In this document: positions 27,017 to 35,217 of the stretch, piece by piece
Position numbering within the stretch: the first letter of the stretch is position 1
Layout: each line of letters begins with the position of its first letter
Origin: Kitasatospora purpeofusca
GTDB taxonomy: Bacteria; Actinomycetota; Actinomycetes; Streptomycetales; Streptomycetaceae
Assembly (NCBI RefSeq): GCF_000718025.1
Contig: NZ_JODS01000019.1
Location: 71,618 to 135,617 of the forward strand
Direction of reading: 5' to 3'
DNA length: 64,000 nt
Made by a program: the position numbers and the translations under genes
The notes under the pieces: model-generated
Told to the model about the DNA's origin: nothing
Databases searched by the model: none
The model's input: only the letters and a program-made list of their open reading frames with translations

Positions 27017-28009
27017 ATGAAGGCCGACCGCCTGCTCTCGATCCTGCTGCTGCTCCAGACCCGCGGCCGGGTGCCCGCCACCGAACTGGCCGAACGGCTG
27101 GAGGTGTCGGTGCGCACCATCTACCGCGACGTCGAGGCGCTCTCGACGGCCGGCGTGCCCGTCTACACCGAACGCGGCCGGCACGGCGGCATCAGTCTGC
27201 TGCCCGGCTACCGCACCGACGTCAGCGGCCTGACCGCCGACGAGGCGCGCGCCCTGTTCGTGCTGTCCGCCCAGGGCGCGCACAGCGACCTCGGGCTGGA
27301 CGGCGCGCTGGGCTCGGCGCTGCGCAAGGTGATGGCCGCGCTGCCCGCCCCGCACCGGCCCGGCGCCGAGCGGATCAGCGAGCGGATCCTGGTCGACCCG
27401 GCGCGCTGGCTCCAGGCCGGCGCCGCGCCCGGGCCCGACCTCGGCGAGCTGCAGTACGCCGTGTTCGCCGACCGCCGCCTGCGGCTGCGCTACCGGCACA
27501 GCGGCTCGCCCGCCCCGGCGGAGTACACCGTGGACCCGTACGGCCTGGTCAGCAAGGCCGCCGTCTGGTACCTGGTGGCCGATCTGCGCGGCGAGCCGCG
27601 GCTGTTCCGGGCCGACCGGGTGCTGTACGCGGAGACCGCCGAGGAGTCGGTGCGCCGACGGCCGGGGGTGGGGCTCGGCGACGTCTGGACGGTGCTGCGC
27701 GAGCAGGTGGAGCGGCTGCCCAAGGAGTTGACGGTGAGGGTGCGGGTGCGGCGCGGGCGGCTGGACATGTTCGTCCGGATCCACGGCTCCCGGCTCATCG
27801 CGCCGCCGCCGGAGAGCGGGGGCGGCGCGCCCGAGGAGTGGGTCGAACTCGCGCTCGGCTTCCAGTCGTTGCCGGCCGTGCGGGCCCTGCTGGCGTTCGG
27901 CGCGGACGCCGAGGTGCTCCATCCGCCGGCCGCCCGCCGGGAGATGGCCCGGACCGCCGCCGACGCCGTCCGGCTCTACCAGGAGGTGCGCCGGGCCGAC
28001 CCGGCCTGA
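27017..28009 (+). CDS. YafY/PafC-like regulator with HTH and WYL domain
   Basis: A 330-aa transcription factor: N-terminal DeoR-type helix-turn-helix (about 3-55, RVPATELAERLEVSVRTIYRDVEAL) and a WYL ligand-binding domain (about 140-215, YTVDPYGLVSKAAVWYLVADLRGEPRLFRADRV). WYL proteins sense nucleic-acid or small-molecule signals. It is divergent from the DinB-fold gene, a common pairing in Streptomyces. ATG 27017 chosen as the family start (MKADRLLSILLLLQ). Confidence 0.92.
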   Translation: MKADRLLSILLLLQTRGRVPATELAERLEVSVRTIYRDVEALSTAGVPVYTERGRHGGISLLPGYRTDVSGLTADEARALFVLSAQGAHSDLGLDGALGSALRKVMAALPAPHRPGAERISERILVDPARWLQAGAAPGPDLGELQYAVFADRRLRLRYRHSGSPAPAEYTVDPYGLVSKAAVWYLVADLRGEPRLFRADRVLYAETAEESVRRRPGVGLGDVWTVLREQVERLPKELTVRVRVRRGRLDMFVRIHGSRLIAPPPESGGGAPEEWVELALGFQSLPAVRALLAFGADAEVLHPPAARREMARTAADAVRLYQEVRRADPA

Positions 28010-28058
28010 CCCGACGCGACCCGACCCGACCCGACCCGACGCGGGGCGGTTCGGGGCC

Positions 28059-29270
28059 TCAGGCCTCGGGGGCCGGGCGGAGCACGTCCTGGTCCCGGCC
28101 GAGGGCGACGGCGGCGAAGTTGTACAGGCTGTCGGTGCCGGTCGCGAAGTAGCCGTTGTGGCCGGAGGAGTGGGCCGAGGAGAGCCGCTCGGCGCCGAAG
28201 TCCAGCGAGGTCGGGTCGGCGCCGTGGCCGAGTCCGCCGACCTCCAGGTAGGGCACGTTGCCGATCCAGTCGGTCTCGTTGCGGGTCGCCCAGACCCGCA
28301 CCCCGCCGCCCAGCTCGGAGCGGCTCTCCACGCCCATGCCGGGGGAGCCGAAGACCACCATGTCGGTGACCCCGCCGGTGTCCGCCGGGGAGGTGGCCGC
28401 GCGGGGGATGTCCGGCGCGGCCGTGCCGCAGACCACCGAGCCGTAGGAGTGGCAGAACAGCGCGGGCGGTGCCTGTGGGCGGGTGGTCTCCTTCAGCCCG
28501 GCGAGCAGGCGGCGCAGCCGGGGCGCGCCGACGTCGGCGAGCCGGGCGGTGACCGCGTCGGGGCCGAGGCCGGAGGGGGTGACGTAGCCGGTCCAGGCGA
28601 CCACGGCGGTACGGGAACCCGGGGACTGCCGGTGCTCCTCCTCGTACAGCGCGCGGGCCATCCCGGCGGGGGAGCGGAGCGGTTCCACGGCCTGGTCGAA
28701 GTGGCCGAGGTCGGCGTCGGAGCCGGGGACGAGCACGGCGATCCGGTCGGCGGTCCCGAGGTCGCCCCAGACCTCGGTCAGCAGGCCCCGGCCGCGCGGG
28801 TCGAAGGCGAGGATCTGCCGGCCGGGGGCGAGCAGGCTCTGCACGTCGTTGGCGCGGGAGACGGCCAGTGCGCGCTGGTCCCGGTCGAGCTTCGGGTCGG
28901 CGGCGCGGGCCCGGGCGTGGTCGCGCTCGGCGGCCAGCGCCACCCGGTTGGCCCGGTAGCGCAGGGCGAGCGGCGCGCCGTCGTAGTTGCCGACGACCAG
29001 CGGGTAGGCCGCGACCAGCCGGTCGGTCGCGGCCGCGGTGAGCCGGTCGAAGAACTCGGCGGCGGCGGCCGGCGCGGTGGTGGCCGGGTCGGGCAGGTCC
29101 TGCCCGTAGGAGTGGTCCTCGACCCAGGCGGCGCTGCCGGCCGGCGGCGTGGAGATGGCCAACTGCTCGGTGGCGGCGGCTGCCTGGGCGGCGGCCGCAC
29201 CGGCGTCGGCGAGGACGGCGGCGCCCGCGAAGGCGCCGATCAGGACGTGCTTCCACCGTCGACGGCGCAT
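28059..29270 (-). CDS. Secreted alpha/beta hydrolase, DUF1023 family (paralogue A)
   Basis: A 403-aa exported protein: basic N-terminus and a hydrophobic signal sequence ending in an Ala-rich segment (about 1-33). The DUF1023 core has ILAFDPRGRGLLTEVWGDL, VLVPGSDADL and the nucleophile elbow CHSYGSVVCG, followed by GHGADPTS and a C-terminal His in SGHNGYF. The substrate is unknown. A paralogue (30865-32001) shares these blocks almost word for word, with a membrane acyltransferase gene between them, all on the minus strand. Confidence 0.9.
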   Translation of the reverse strand: MRRRRWKHVLIGAFAGAAVLADAGAAAAQAAAATEQLAISTPPAGSAAWVEDHSYGQDLPDPATTAPAAAAEFFDRLTAAATDRLVAAYPLVVGNYDGAPLALRYRANRVALAAERDHARARAADPKLDRDQRALAVSRANDVQSLLAPGRQILAFDPRGRGLLTEVWGDLGTADRIAVLVPGSDADLGHFDQAVEPLRSPAGMARALYEEEHRQSPGSRTAVVAWTGYVTPSGLGPDAVTARLADVGAPRLRRLLAGLKETTRPQAPPALFCHSYGSVVCGTAAPDIPRAATSPADTGGVTDMVVFGSPGMGVESRSELGGGVRVWATRNETDWIGNVPYLEVGGLGHGADPTSLDFGAERLSSAHSSGHNGYFATGTDSLYNFAAVALGRDQDVLRPAPEA

Positions 29271-29450
29271 CGTCTCAGCTCCCAGAGAGTCCCGTCACCG
29301 ATCCCGGACGGGGCCCGAGGGTGGTACGACTGCCAACTTTCAGCGCAAGCCTAGGGGTCCGGAGCGGCGCCCGGACCGCCTTAAACTGTGGGATGGATCA
29401 CATGAACGCCGGGTGACCCGGAGGGGTTTCGGTCGTTCGCGGGAAAATCG

Positions 29451-29493
29451 GCGGCTGCGGACCGGTTCGTCCCCCTGACCGGTCCGCAGCCGC
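29451..29493 (-). terminator. Terminator after the acyltransferase-3 gene
   Basis: A 16-bp perfect inverted repeat (GCGGCTGCGGACCGGT and its complement) with an 11-base loop, about 30 bases past the minus-strand stop codon. Confidence 0.8.
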
Positions 29494-29522
29494 CGCCCGC
29501 CGACGGGCCCGGGCCCGCGCGT

Positions 29523-30773
29523 TCAGACCACGCCGAGCGCGTACGCGGCGAAGAACGCCGCCGCCGCGCCGGCCGCCGCCTTGGCCGGCCGGGAGAGCGC
29601 CGTCCACGGGCCGTCGAACCGGCGGGTGAACCACCCGATCCCGATCAGCACCGCGCCGAACAGCGGCAGCAGCGCCAGTCGCAGCGCCACCCAGCCGAGC
29701 GAGTCCGGTGCCACCGTCAGCCCGGGCACCGCGCCGAAGGCGGCCGCGCCCGGCACGGCGACGGCGAGCATCGCGCTCTGGTGCCAGCAGAAGATCGTCA
29801 TCGCGGAGAGGTTGACCGCCACCACCGGCAGCCACAGCAGCGGACGTCCGGCCAGCAGCCGGCCGAGCCGGTCGCGCAGCAGCACCGCCGCGCCGCACTG
29901 GACCGAGGCCAGCGCCAGGACCAGCAGGGACGGCGGGTGCGAGTTGGTCCGGGCGGCGCCCGGGACCCCGACCATCGACGCCGGGTAGTGGAACACCAGC
30001 AACAGCGCCGCGAACAGCACCGCGCCCCCGCCCAGCAGCAGTCGCGCCGCCGGACGGCCCAGCCGGCCCGCGGCCCAGAGCACGCCCAGCTGGTAGCCGA
30101 ACAGCCAGCCCGGAAGGATGTTCAGCAGCCCGACCCAGGACGGCACCGACTCCGCCCACGGCCCGTACCGCAGCAGGTCGACCGCGGCGACCGCGGCCAG
30201 CGGCAGGCCGGCGGACCAGCCGCCGAGCCGGCGGGCGGCGCTCGCGCAGAGCGGGGTGAGCGCGGTCAGTCCGAGGTAGACCGCGATGTACCAGAGCGGC
30301 TGCACCACCAGCGTGGACCCGGTCCGGACGGTGTCGGCGGGCACGCCGAGGCGCGGCAGCAGCGGGATCAGCAGGGCCCAGACGGCGGCCACCCCGAGCA
30401 CCGGGCGGAGCAGCCGGACCGTCCGGCCGCGCAGCCAGCCGGCCGTGCCGGTGCCGCGGGCCCGGGCGCGTTCCAGCGAGCGGACCGCGGAGTACCCGCC
30501 GACCAGGAAGAACACCCCGAGCAGTTGCAGCCCCCAGCTGGCCGGGGCGAAGAAGCCGAGCGCGGGGGAGGACAGCGGGCTGGCGTTGTGCAGGGCGCCG
30601 TCGGCGGAGCGGGTGAAGCCGCCGAGCAGCCAGTGGCCGACCGGGACGGCGAGCAGGGCGAGGGCGCGCAGGCCGTCGAGCGCGCGGTCGCGGCTCTCGG
30701 GGGTGCGGGCGTCCACCTGGCGGGCGGCGCGGTGCAGGGGGGCCAGCAGGGGGGTCAGCGGGGAACCGGGCAT
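29523..30773 (-). CDS. Acyltransferase-3 family membrane protein
   Basis: A 416-aa integral membrane O-acyltransferase with about ten spans. The family N-terminal block is seen in DRALDGLRALALLAVPVGHWLLGG, with the conserved His in GHW, and an Arg-rich cytoplasmic loop near TVRLLRPVLGV. Such enzymes transfer acyl groups to extracytoplasmic sugars or polymers. It lies between two DUF1023 hydrolase genes on the same strand, suggesting a small envelope-modification unit. ATG 30773 has GGAGACC upstream. Confidence 0.9.
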   Translation of the reverse strand: MPGSPLTPLLAPLHRAARQVDARTPESRDRALDGLRALALLAVPVGHWLLGGFTRSADGALHNASPLSSPALGFFAPASWGLQLLGVFFLVGGYSAVRSLERARARGTGTAGWLRGRTVRLLRPVLGVAAVWALLIPLLPRLGVPADTVRTGSTLVVQPLWYIAVYLGLTALTPLCASAARRLGGWSAGLPLAAVAAVDLLRYGPWAESVPSWVGLLNILPGWLFGYQLGVLWAAGRLGRPAARLLLGGGAVLFAALLLVFHYPASMVGVPGAARTNSHPPSLLVLALASVQCGAAVLLRDRLGRLLAGRPLLWLPVVAVNLSAMTIFCWHQSAMLAVAVPGAAAFGAVPGLTVAPDSLGWVALRLALLPLFGAVLIGIGWFTRRFDGPWTALSRPAKAAAGAAAAFFAAYALGVV

Positions 30774-30864
30774 GACGAGGTCTCCGTTCGCGGGGTGCGG
30801 CGCGGCGGTCGTGGAGCAGGGGGAGGAGAAGGGCGCGGGGGCCGAGGACTCAGTGGCCGAGGGC

Positions 30865-32001
30865 TCAGTGGCCGAGGGTGAGGCCGGCGAAGGCGGCCAG
30901 CGAGGCCGTGCCCGGGGCGAAGTAGCCGGAGTGGCCGTGCGAGCCGGTGGACGGCAGCGGCCGGGCGCCGAAGGCCGGGTCGGTGGGGTCGGCGCCGTGG
31001 CCGAGCCCGAGCAGCCGGACGAACGGCACCCTGCCGATCCAGTCGGAGTCGTTGCGGGCGGTGGCCCAGAGCGGGACGCGCGGGTCGAGTTCGGCGGCCG
31101 AGTCGACGCCGAGGCCGGGCGAGCCGAGCACCACCACACCGGAGGCCAGCTCCGGGCCCGGGCGGGCCAGCCCGCAGACCACCGAGCCGTAGCTGTGGCA
31201 GAACACCGTGGGCGGGGCGTCCGGGCGGGTGCTGACGGCGAGTCCGTCCAGCAGCCGGGTCAGCCGCCCGGCGCCGGCCCGGGCCAACTGCTCGGTGGCG
31301 GCGTCCGGGCCCAGGCCGAGCGGGGTGGTGTAGCCGGCCCAGGCGATCACCGCGGTCCGTCCGCCGGTCGCCCCGTACAGGGCGCGGGCCATGCCGACGG
31401 GGGTGCCGTAGGGGTCGCCGGTACGGTCGAAGGTGCGCAGGTCGATGTCGGAGCCGGGCACGACCACCGCGACCCGGCCGGCGGTGGCGAGGTCGCCGAA
31501 CACCTCGGCGACCAGGCCCCGGCCGCGCGGGTCGAAGGCCAGGAACCGGCGCGGGCCGCCGGGCGCCGACCCGTCGAGCAGGGCGCGGTAGCGCTCCGCG
31601 TGCTCCCGGGCGTCGGCGTGGTCCTGCGGGGTGAGCGCCGGGTCGACGGCCCTGGCCGCGGCCCGGTCGCGTTCGGCGGCGATCGCCAGGGTGTTGGCCC
31701 GCAGCCGCAGCTCGACGGGCGCGCCGTCCAGGTTGCCGACCACCAGCGGGTGGCGGACGGCCAGCGCCTCCCGGGCGGCGGGCGGCAGCCGGGCGAAGAA
31801 GGCGGCCACCTCGGCGGGGCGGGCGGTGGCCGGGTCGGGCAGCGGCAGGCCGAGGGTGGTGTCGGCGACCCACTCGGCGCTGCCGGGCGGCGGCCCGGTC
31901 ACCGCCCGCTCGCCGCCGGCGGCCCAGCCGCCCACGCCCAGCGCCGCGACCAGTGCCAGCGCGGTGGCCGCCAGTGTGCGTCGGATTCGCTGCTTCCCCA
32001 T
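30865..32001 (-). CDS. Secreted alpha/beta hydrolase, DUF1023 family (paralogue B)
   Basis: A 378-aa exported hydrolase: basic start MGKQRIRRTL, hydrophobic signal (about 8-30), then the same blocks as paralogue A: FLAFDPRGRGLVAEVFGDL, VVVPGSDIDL, CHSYGSVVCG, SPGLGVDS and GHGADPTD, ending with SHGHSGYFAPGT. First gene of the hydrolase-acyltransferase-hydrolase set by direction of transcription. Role unknown. Confidence 0.9.
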   Translation of the reverse strand: MGKQRIRRTLAATALALVAALGVGGWAAGGERAVTGPPPGSAEWVADTTLGLPLPDPATARPAEVAAFFARLPPAAREALAVRHPLVVGNLDGAPVELRLRANTLAIAAERDRAAARAVDPALTPQDHADAREHAERYRALLDGSAPGGPRRFLAFDPRGRGLVAEVFGDLATAGRVAVVVPGSDIDLRTFDRTGDPYGTPVGMARALYGATGGRTAVIAWAGYTTPLGLGPDAATEQLARAGAGRLTRLLDGLAVSTRPDAPPTVFCHSYGSVVCGLARPGPELASGVVVLGSPGLGVDSAAELDPRVPLWATARNDSDWIGRVPFVRLLGLGHGADPTDPAFGARPLPSTGSHGHSGYFAPGTASLAAFAGLTLGH

Positions 32002-32182
32002 GTTCGTTCCCTCCCGGGCCGTTCGGCTTCGACAGGAGGGGACGGTAGGAACCAGGTGGCCCCGCGGACGTCACACCGCGGGGCCAACTCCCGGGTGCTA
32101 CCCGGGTATCAGGAGGTTCTCCCCCGGGGGAGAACCCCACCCCGGGCCGGGGGAGAGCCCCGGAGCGCTTCGGAGGCGCGCG

Positions 32183-32857
32183 TCATTGCCCGGGCGTCAC
32201 CAGGCCGGACTCGTAGGCGAGCACCACCGCCTGGGCGCGGTCGCGCAGGTCCAGCTTGGCCAGGATCCGGCCGATGTGGGTCTTCACGGTCTGCTCGGCG
32301 AGGACCAGGCCGGCGGCGATCTCCTGGTTGGACAGGCCCCGGGCGATCAGCTCCAGTACCTCGGTCTCACGCGGCGTCAGGCCGTTGAGGCGCAGCTTCG
32401 GGTCCCGGCGCCGGGCCGGCCGGGTGCGGGCGAAGTCCTCGATCAGCCGGCGGGTCACCGAGGGCGCGAGCAGCGCCTCGCCGGCCGCCACCACCCGGAC
32501 GGCGGCGATGAGGTCGGCCGGCGGCGCGTCCTTGAGCAGGAAGCCGCTGGCGCCGGCCCGCAGCGCCTCGTAGACGTAGTCGTCGACGTCGAAGGTGGTG
32601 AGCATCAGCACCTTGGGGCGGTGGGCGCCGGGCACGGCCGGGTCGAGCAGCCGCCGGGCGGCCTCCAGGCCGTCCATGACCGGCATCCGGACGTCCATCA
32701 GCACGACGTCCGGGTGGGTGCGGCCGGTCACCTCCAGGGCCTGGGCGCCGTCCGCCGCGTCCCCCACCACGTCGATGTCGCTCTGCGCGCCCAGCAGGGC
32801 GGCGAATCCGGCCCGTACCATCGCCTGGTCGTCGACGATGATCACGCGGATGGTCAT
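32183..32857 (-). CDS. LuxR/NarL-family response regulator
   Basis: A 224-aa response regulator. Receiver with DD pair at IIVDDQ, phospho-acceptor Asp in VVLMDVRMPVMDG, Thr in LTTFDVDDYVYEAL and Lys in GFLLKDAP; LuxR helix-turn-helix in LTPRETEVLELIARGLSNQEIA. It starts 23 bases after the histidine kinase gene and forms a two-component pair with it. Targets cannot be read from sequence. Confidence 0.94.
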   Translation of the reverse strand: MTIRVIIVDDQAMVRAGFAALLGAQSDIDVVGDAADGAQALEVTGRTHPDVVLMDVRMPVMDGLEAARRLLDPAVPGAHRPKVLMLTTFDVDDYVYEALRAGASGFLLKDAPPADLIAAVRVVAAGEALLAPSVTRRLIEDFARTRPARRRDPKLRLNGLTPRETEVLELIARGLSNQEIAAGLVLAEQTVKTHIGRILAKLDLRDRAQAVVLAYESGLVTPGQ

Positions 32858-32880
32858 ACGGTGCTCTCCCCGGGGGCGTT

Positions 32881-34245
32881 CTACGGTCCGGCCGGCGTCC
32901 CGTCCGGATCGGGGGACGCGGTGCCGTTCGGCCGGCTGTCCTGCGACCGAGTATCCGTCAGACCGGTGACGGGCAGCACGGCGGCCACCCGGAAGCCGCC
33001 GTCCGCCAGCGGGCCGGTGTCCAGTTGCCCGCCCAGCAGCCGGACCCGTTCCCGCATGCCGACCAGCCCGTGGCCGGTGCCCTCGGCCGAGCCCTCCAGC
33101 GACTCGCTGCGCTCGGGCGGGGCCGCGTTGACCACGGTGACCAGCAGGGACTCCCCGGTCGCGGTCAGCGAGACCCAGGCCCTGGCGCCCGGGGCGTGCC
33201 GGACCACATTGGCCAGCGCCTCCTGGACGATCCGGTGGACGGAGAGGCCGACGGCCGGGGGCAGCGCGTCGTCCGTCAGCTCCGGGTCGAGGGCGAGTTC
33301 GGCCGCCACCCCGGCCCGGCGCACCGTGTCGACGAGCTGGGCCAGCTGGCCGATCCCCGGCTGGGGCGCCGTCTCGGCACCGGAGTCCTCGCTGCGCAGC
33401 ACGCCGAGCAGCCGCCGCATCTCGGTCAGCGACTCGCGGGCCGTCCCGGCGATCGCGGTGAACTCCTCCGCCGCCTCGTCCGGGACCCCGGCGATCCGGT
33501 ACGGCGCGCTGGCCGCCTGCACGGCGATCACCGACATGTGGTGGGCGACCACGTCGTGCAGCTCGCGGGCGATCCGGGCGCGCTCCTCCAGCAGGGTGCG
33601 GCGCTCGCGCTCGGCCTCGCTGATGTGCTCCTGCTCGGCGAGCCGCCGGGCGGCCTCGGCGCGTTCGCGCAGCGCCCCGCCGAGCACCAGGACGGCGCCG
33701 GACAGGGCGGTGGCGAGCAGGCTGTTGTCCCCGCCGAAGCGGTCGGTGAAGCCCAGCAGGGACATCGCCAGGCTGACCGCCGCGGTCGTCAGCCAGACCG
33801 CGACCAGGCTCCGCCGGGGCTCGCGCAGGGCCAGCGGCAGCATCAGGAAGAGGTAGCCGATCAGGACCGGCGGCGGCCACGGCCAGGGGCCGGTGGGGCC
33901 GGTGCCGACGGTGAGGACCGCCAGCGCGGTCAGCAGGTCGGCGCCGCCGATCATCCACCAGGCGGGCAGCGGCCGGGTCAGGGCGAGCAGCAGCGGCACC
34001 GTCTGGGCGACCGAGAGGGCGGCGGCCAGGCCGACGGAGATCCCGTAGTCGCTGCTGAGCACATTGATCCCGCTGGGCAGCAGCGAGGCGATCGCGGCCA
34101 CGGCGGCGAGGTAGGGGAGGCGGCGGACCCAGGGGCGCGGGGACTGGCCCAGCAGCGGGGTGTGGTCCGCGGCGGGGCGGGTCAGCGGGGCGAGCAGCGC
34201 GCGCACCGGACCGGCCGGGGCGGGCCCGGCGAACGGCTTGATCAT
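32881..34245 (-). CDS. Sensor histidine kinase (HisKA_3 type)
   Basis: A 454-aa membrane kinase. Five or six N-terminal hydrophobic spans (about 45-190), the phosphoacceptor helix ERARIARELHDVVAHHMSVIAVQA (about 220-245), and an ATPase domain whose G-box is GTGHGLVGMRERVRLLGG. No large extracellular sensor domain, so it probably senses within the membrane. A C-terminal Asp/Pro/Ser tail is extra. Partner regulator directly downstream. Confidence 0.93.
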   Translation of the reverse strand: MIKPFAGPAPAGPVRALLAPLTRPAADHTPLLGQSPRPWVRRLPYLAAVAAIASLLPSGINVLSSDYGISVGLAAALSVAQTVPLLLALTRPLPAWWMIGGADLLTALAVLTVGTGPTGPWPWPPPVLIGYLFLMLPLALREPRRSLVAVWLTTAAVSLAMSLLGFTDRFGGDNSLLATALSGAVLVLGGALRERAEAARRLAEQEHISEAERERRTLLEERARIARELHDVVAHHMSVIAVQAASAPYRIAGVPDEAAEEFTAIAGTARESLTEMRRLLGVLRSEDSGAETAPQPGIGQLAQLVDTVRRAGVAAELALDPELTDDALPPAVGLSVHRIVQEALANVVRHAPGARAWVSLTATGESLLVTVVNAAPPERSESLEGSAEGTGHGLVGMRERVRLLGGQLDTGPLADGGFRVAAVLPVTGLTDTRSQDSRPNGTASPDPDGTPAGP

Positions 34246-34337
34246 CCGGTCAGCCTAGGGCGGGCGGGGGCCGCCGGCGTCCCCCCGGGGTGCCGGGTCC
34301 CGGGTAGTACTCCGGTAGGGGGCGGGCGATGTGCGCG

Positions 34338-35003
34338 CTAGGAGCGCCAGTCGCCGACCAGGGCGGGGCCGAGCTGGTCCAGGTGGCGGTCGATCAGCGC
34401 GACCATGCCCTCCGGCCCGATGTCCTCCTGGTCGCAGGTCCAGGACAGGTGGGCGGCGCGCAGCACGGCGCCGAACGCGGCCGCGAGGACGGCGGGCCGC
34501 AGGTCCTCGGCCGGGTCGAGGCCCTCGCGCTCGGCGAGCACCTGGATCACCACGCGCTCCTGCTCGGCGACCCGGCGCAGGTGGGCGGCGAGCAGGGTCG
34601 GGGTGTCCTCGATCATCCGGATGAGCTCCAGCGCGGCGTTCACCGAGCACGGTCCGGTGGGGTGGGCGGAGCCGCGCTCGCGCCAGGAGCCGACGATCGC
34701 GGCCCGCAGCGCCCGGAGCGGGCCCTCCTCGGCGGGGCGGGCCCGCAGCAGCTCGATGAAGTGGTCCTCGGCCTCGGCGAGGACGGCGAGGGCGACCTCG
34801 TCCTTGTTGGCGAAGTAGCGGAAGAAGGTGCGCTGCGAGACGTCGACCGCGGAGGCGATCTCGTCGACGGTGGTGCTGGCGAAGCCCTGCCCGAGGAAGA
34901 GCCGGTGCGCGGCCTCGATGAGGGCGTCCCGGGTGCGCTGCTTCTTCCGCGCGCGCAGCCCGGGCTCCGGAGAGGCGGCGGGAGGGGCGGACCGAGCGGC
35001 CAT
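34338..35003 (-). CDS. TetR-family transcriptional regulator
   Basis: A 221-aa repressor type protein: basic N-terminus, TetR helix-turn-helix (about 22-65, FASTTVDEIASAVDVSQRTFFRYFANKDEV) and a C-terminal ligand-binding domain. It is divergent from a DHA2-type multidrug exporter 214 bases away, the standard repressor/pump arrangement. Start ATG 35003 is preferred over upstream codons because GGAAGG precedes it and MAARSAPPA fits the basic tail of the family. Confidence 0.92.
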   Translation of the reverse strand: MAARSAPPAASPEPGLRARKKQRTRDALIEAAHRLFLGQGFASTTVDEIASAVDVSQRTFFRYFANKDEVALAVLAEAEDHFIELLRARPAEEGPLRALRAAIVGSWRERGSAHPTGPCSVNAALELIRMIEDTPTLLAAHLRRVAEQERVVIQVLAEREGLDPAEDLRPAVLAAAFGAVLRAAHLSWTCDQEDIGPEGMVALIDRHLDQLGPALVGDWRS

Positions 35004-35100
35004 GGCGGGCGCCTTCCGGAGGGTGATGGGGCTGGTGTTCCGGAGGCTACTGTAGCCCTCTGACAAATGGCAGACAGCAGCAGAAGGCAGTGTTTGCCGA

Positions 35101-35117
35101 ATGTCAGCGGCTGACAT
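35101..35117. promoter_or_regulatory. Candidate TetR operator overlapping the exporter promoter
   Basis: ATGTCAGCGGCTGACAT is a perfect 8-1-8 palindrome. It falls between TTGCCG (35094-35099) and CATAAT (35115-35120), which resemble -35 and -10 elements (15-bp spacing) for the plus-strand exporter. Binding here would block that promoter. Inferred from sequence and position. Confidence 0.6.
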
Positions 35118-35217
35118 AATCTGCCGGAGTGGCGCCCGTCGGGCCGGGTACTCGTGGGGACGGGTGGGCCGGGGCGCCACGACCATGTCCGCCCGCAGCC
35201 AGCCCCGGAGGGCCCAG

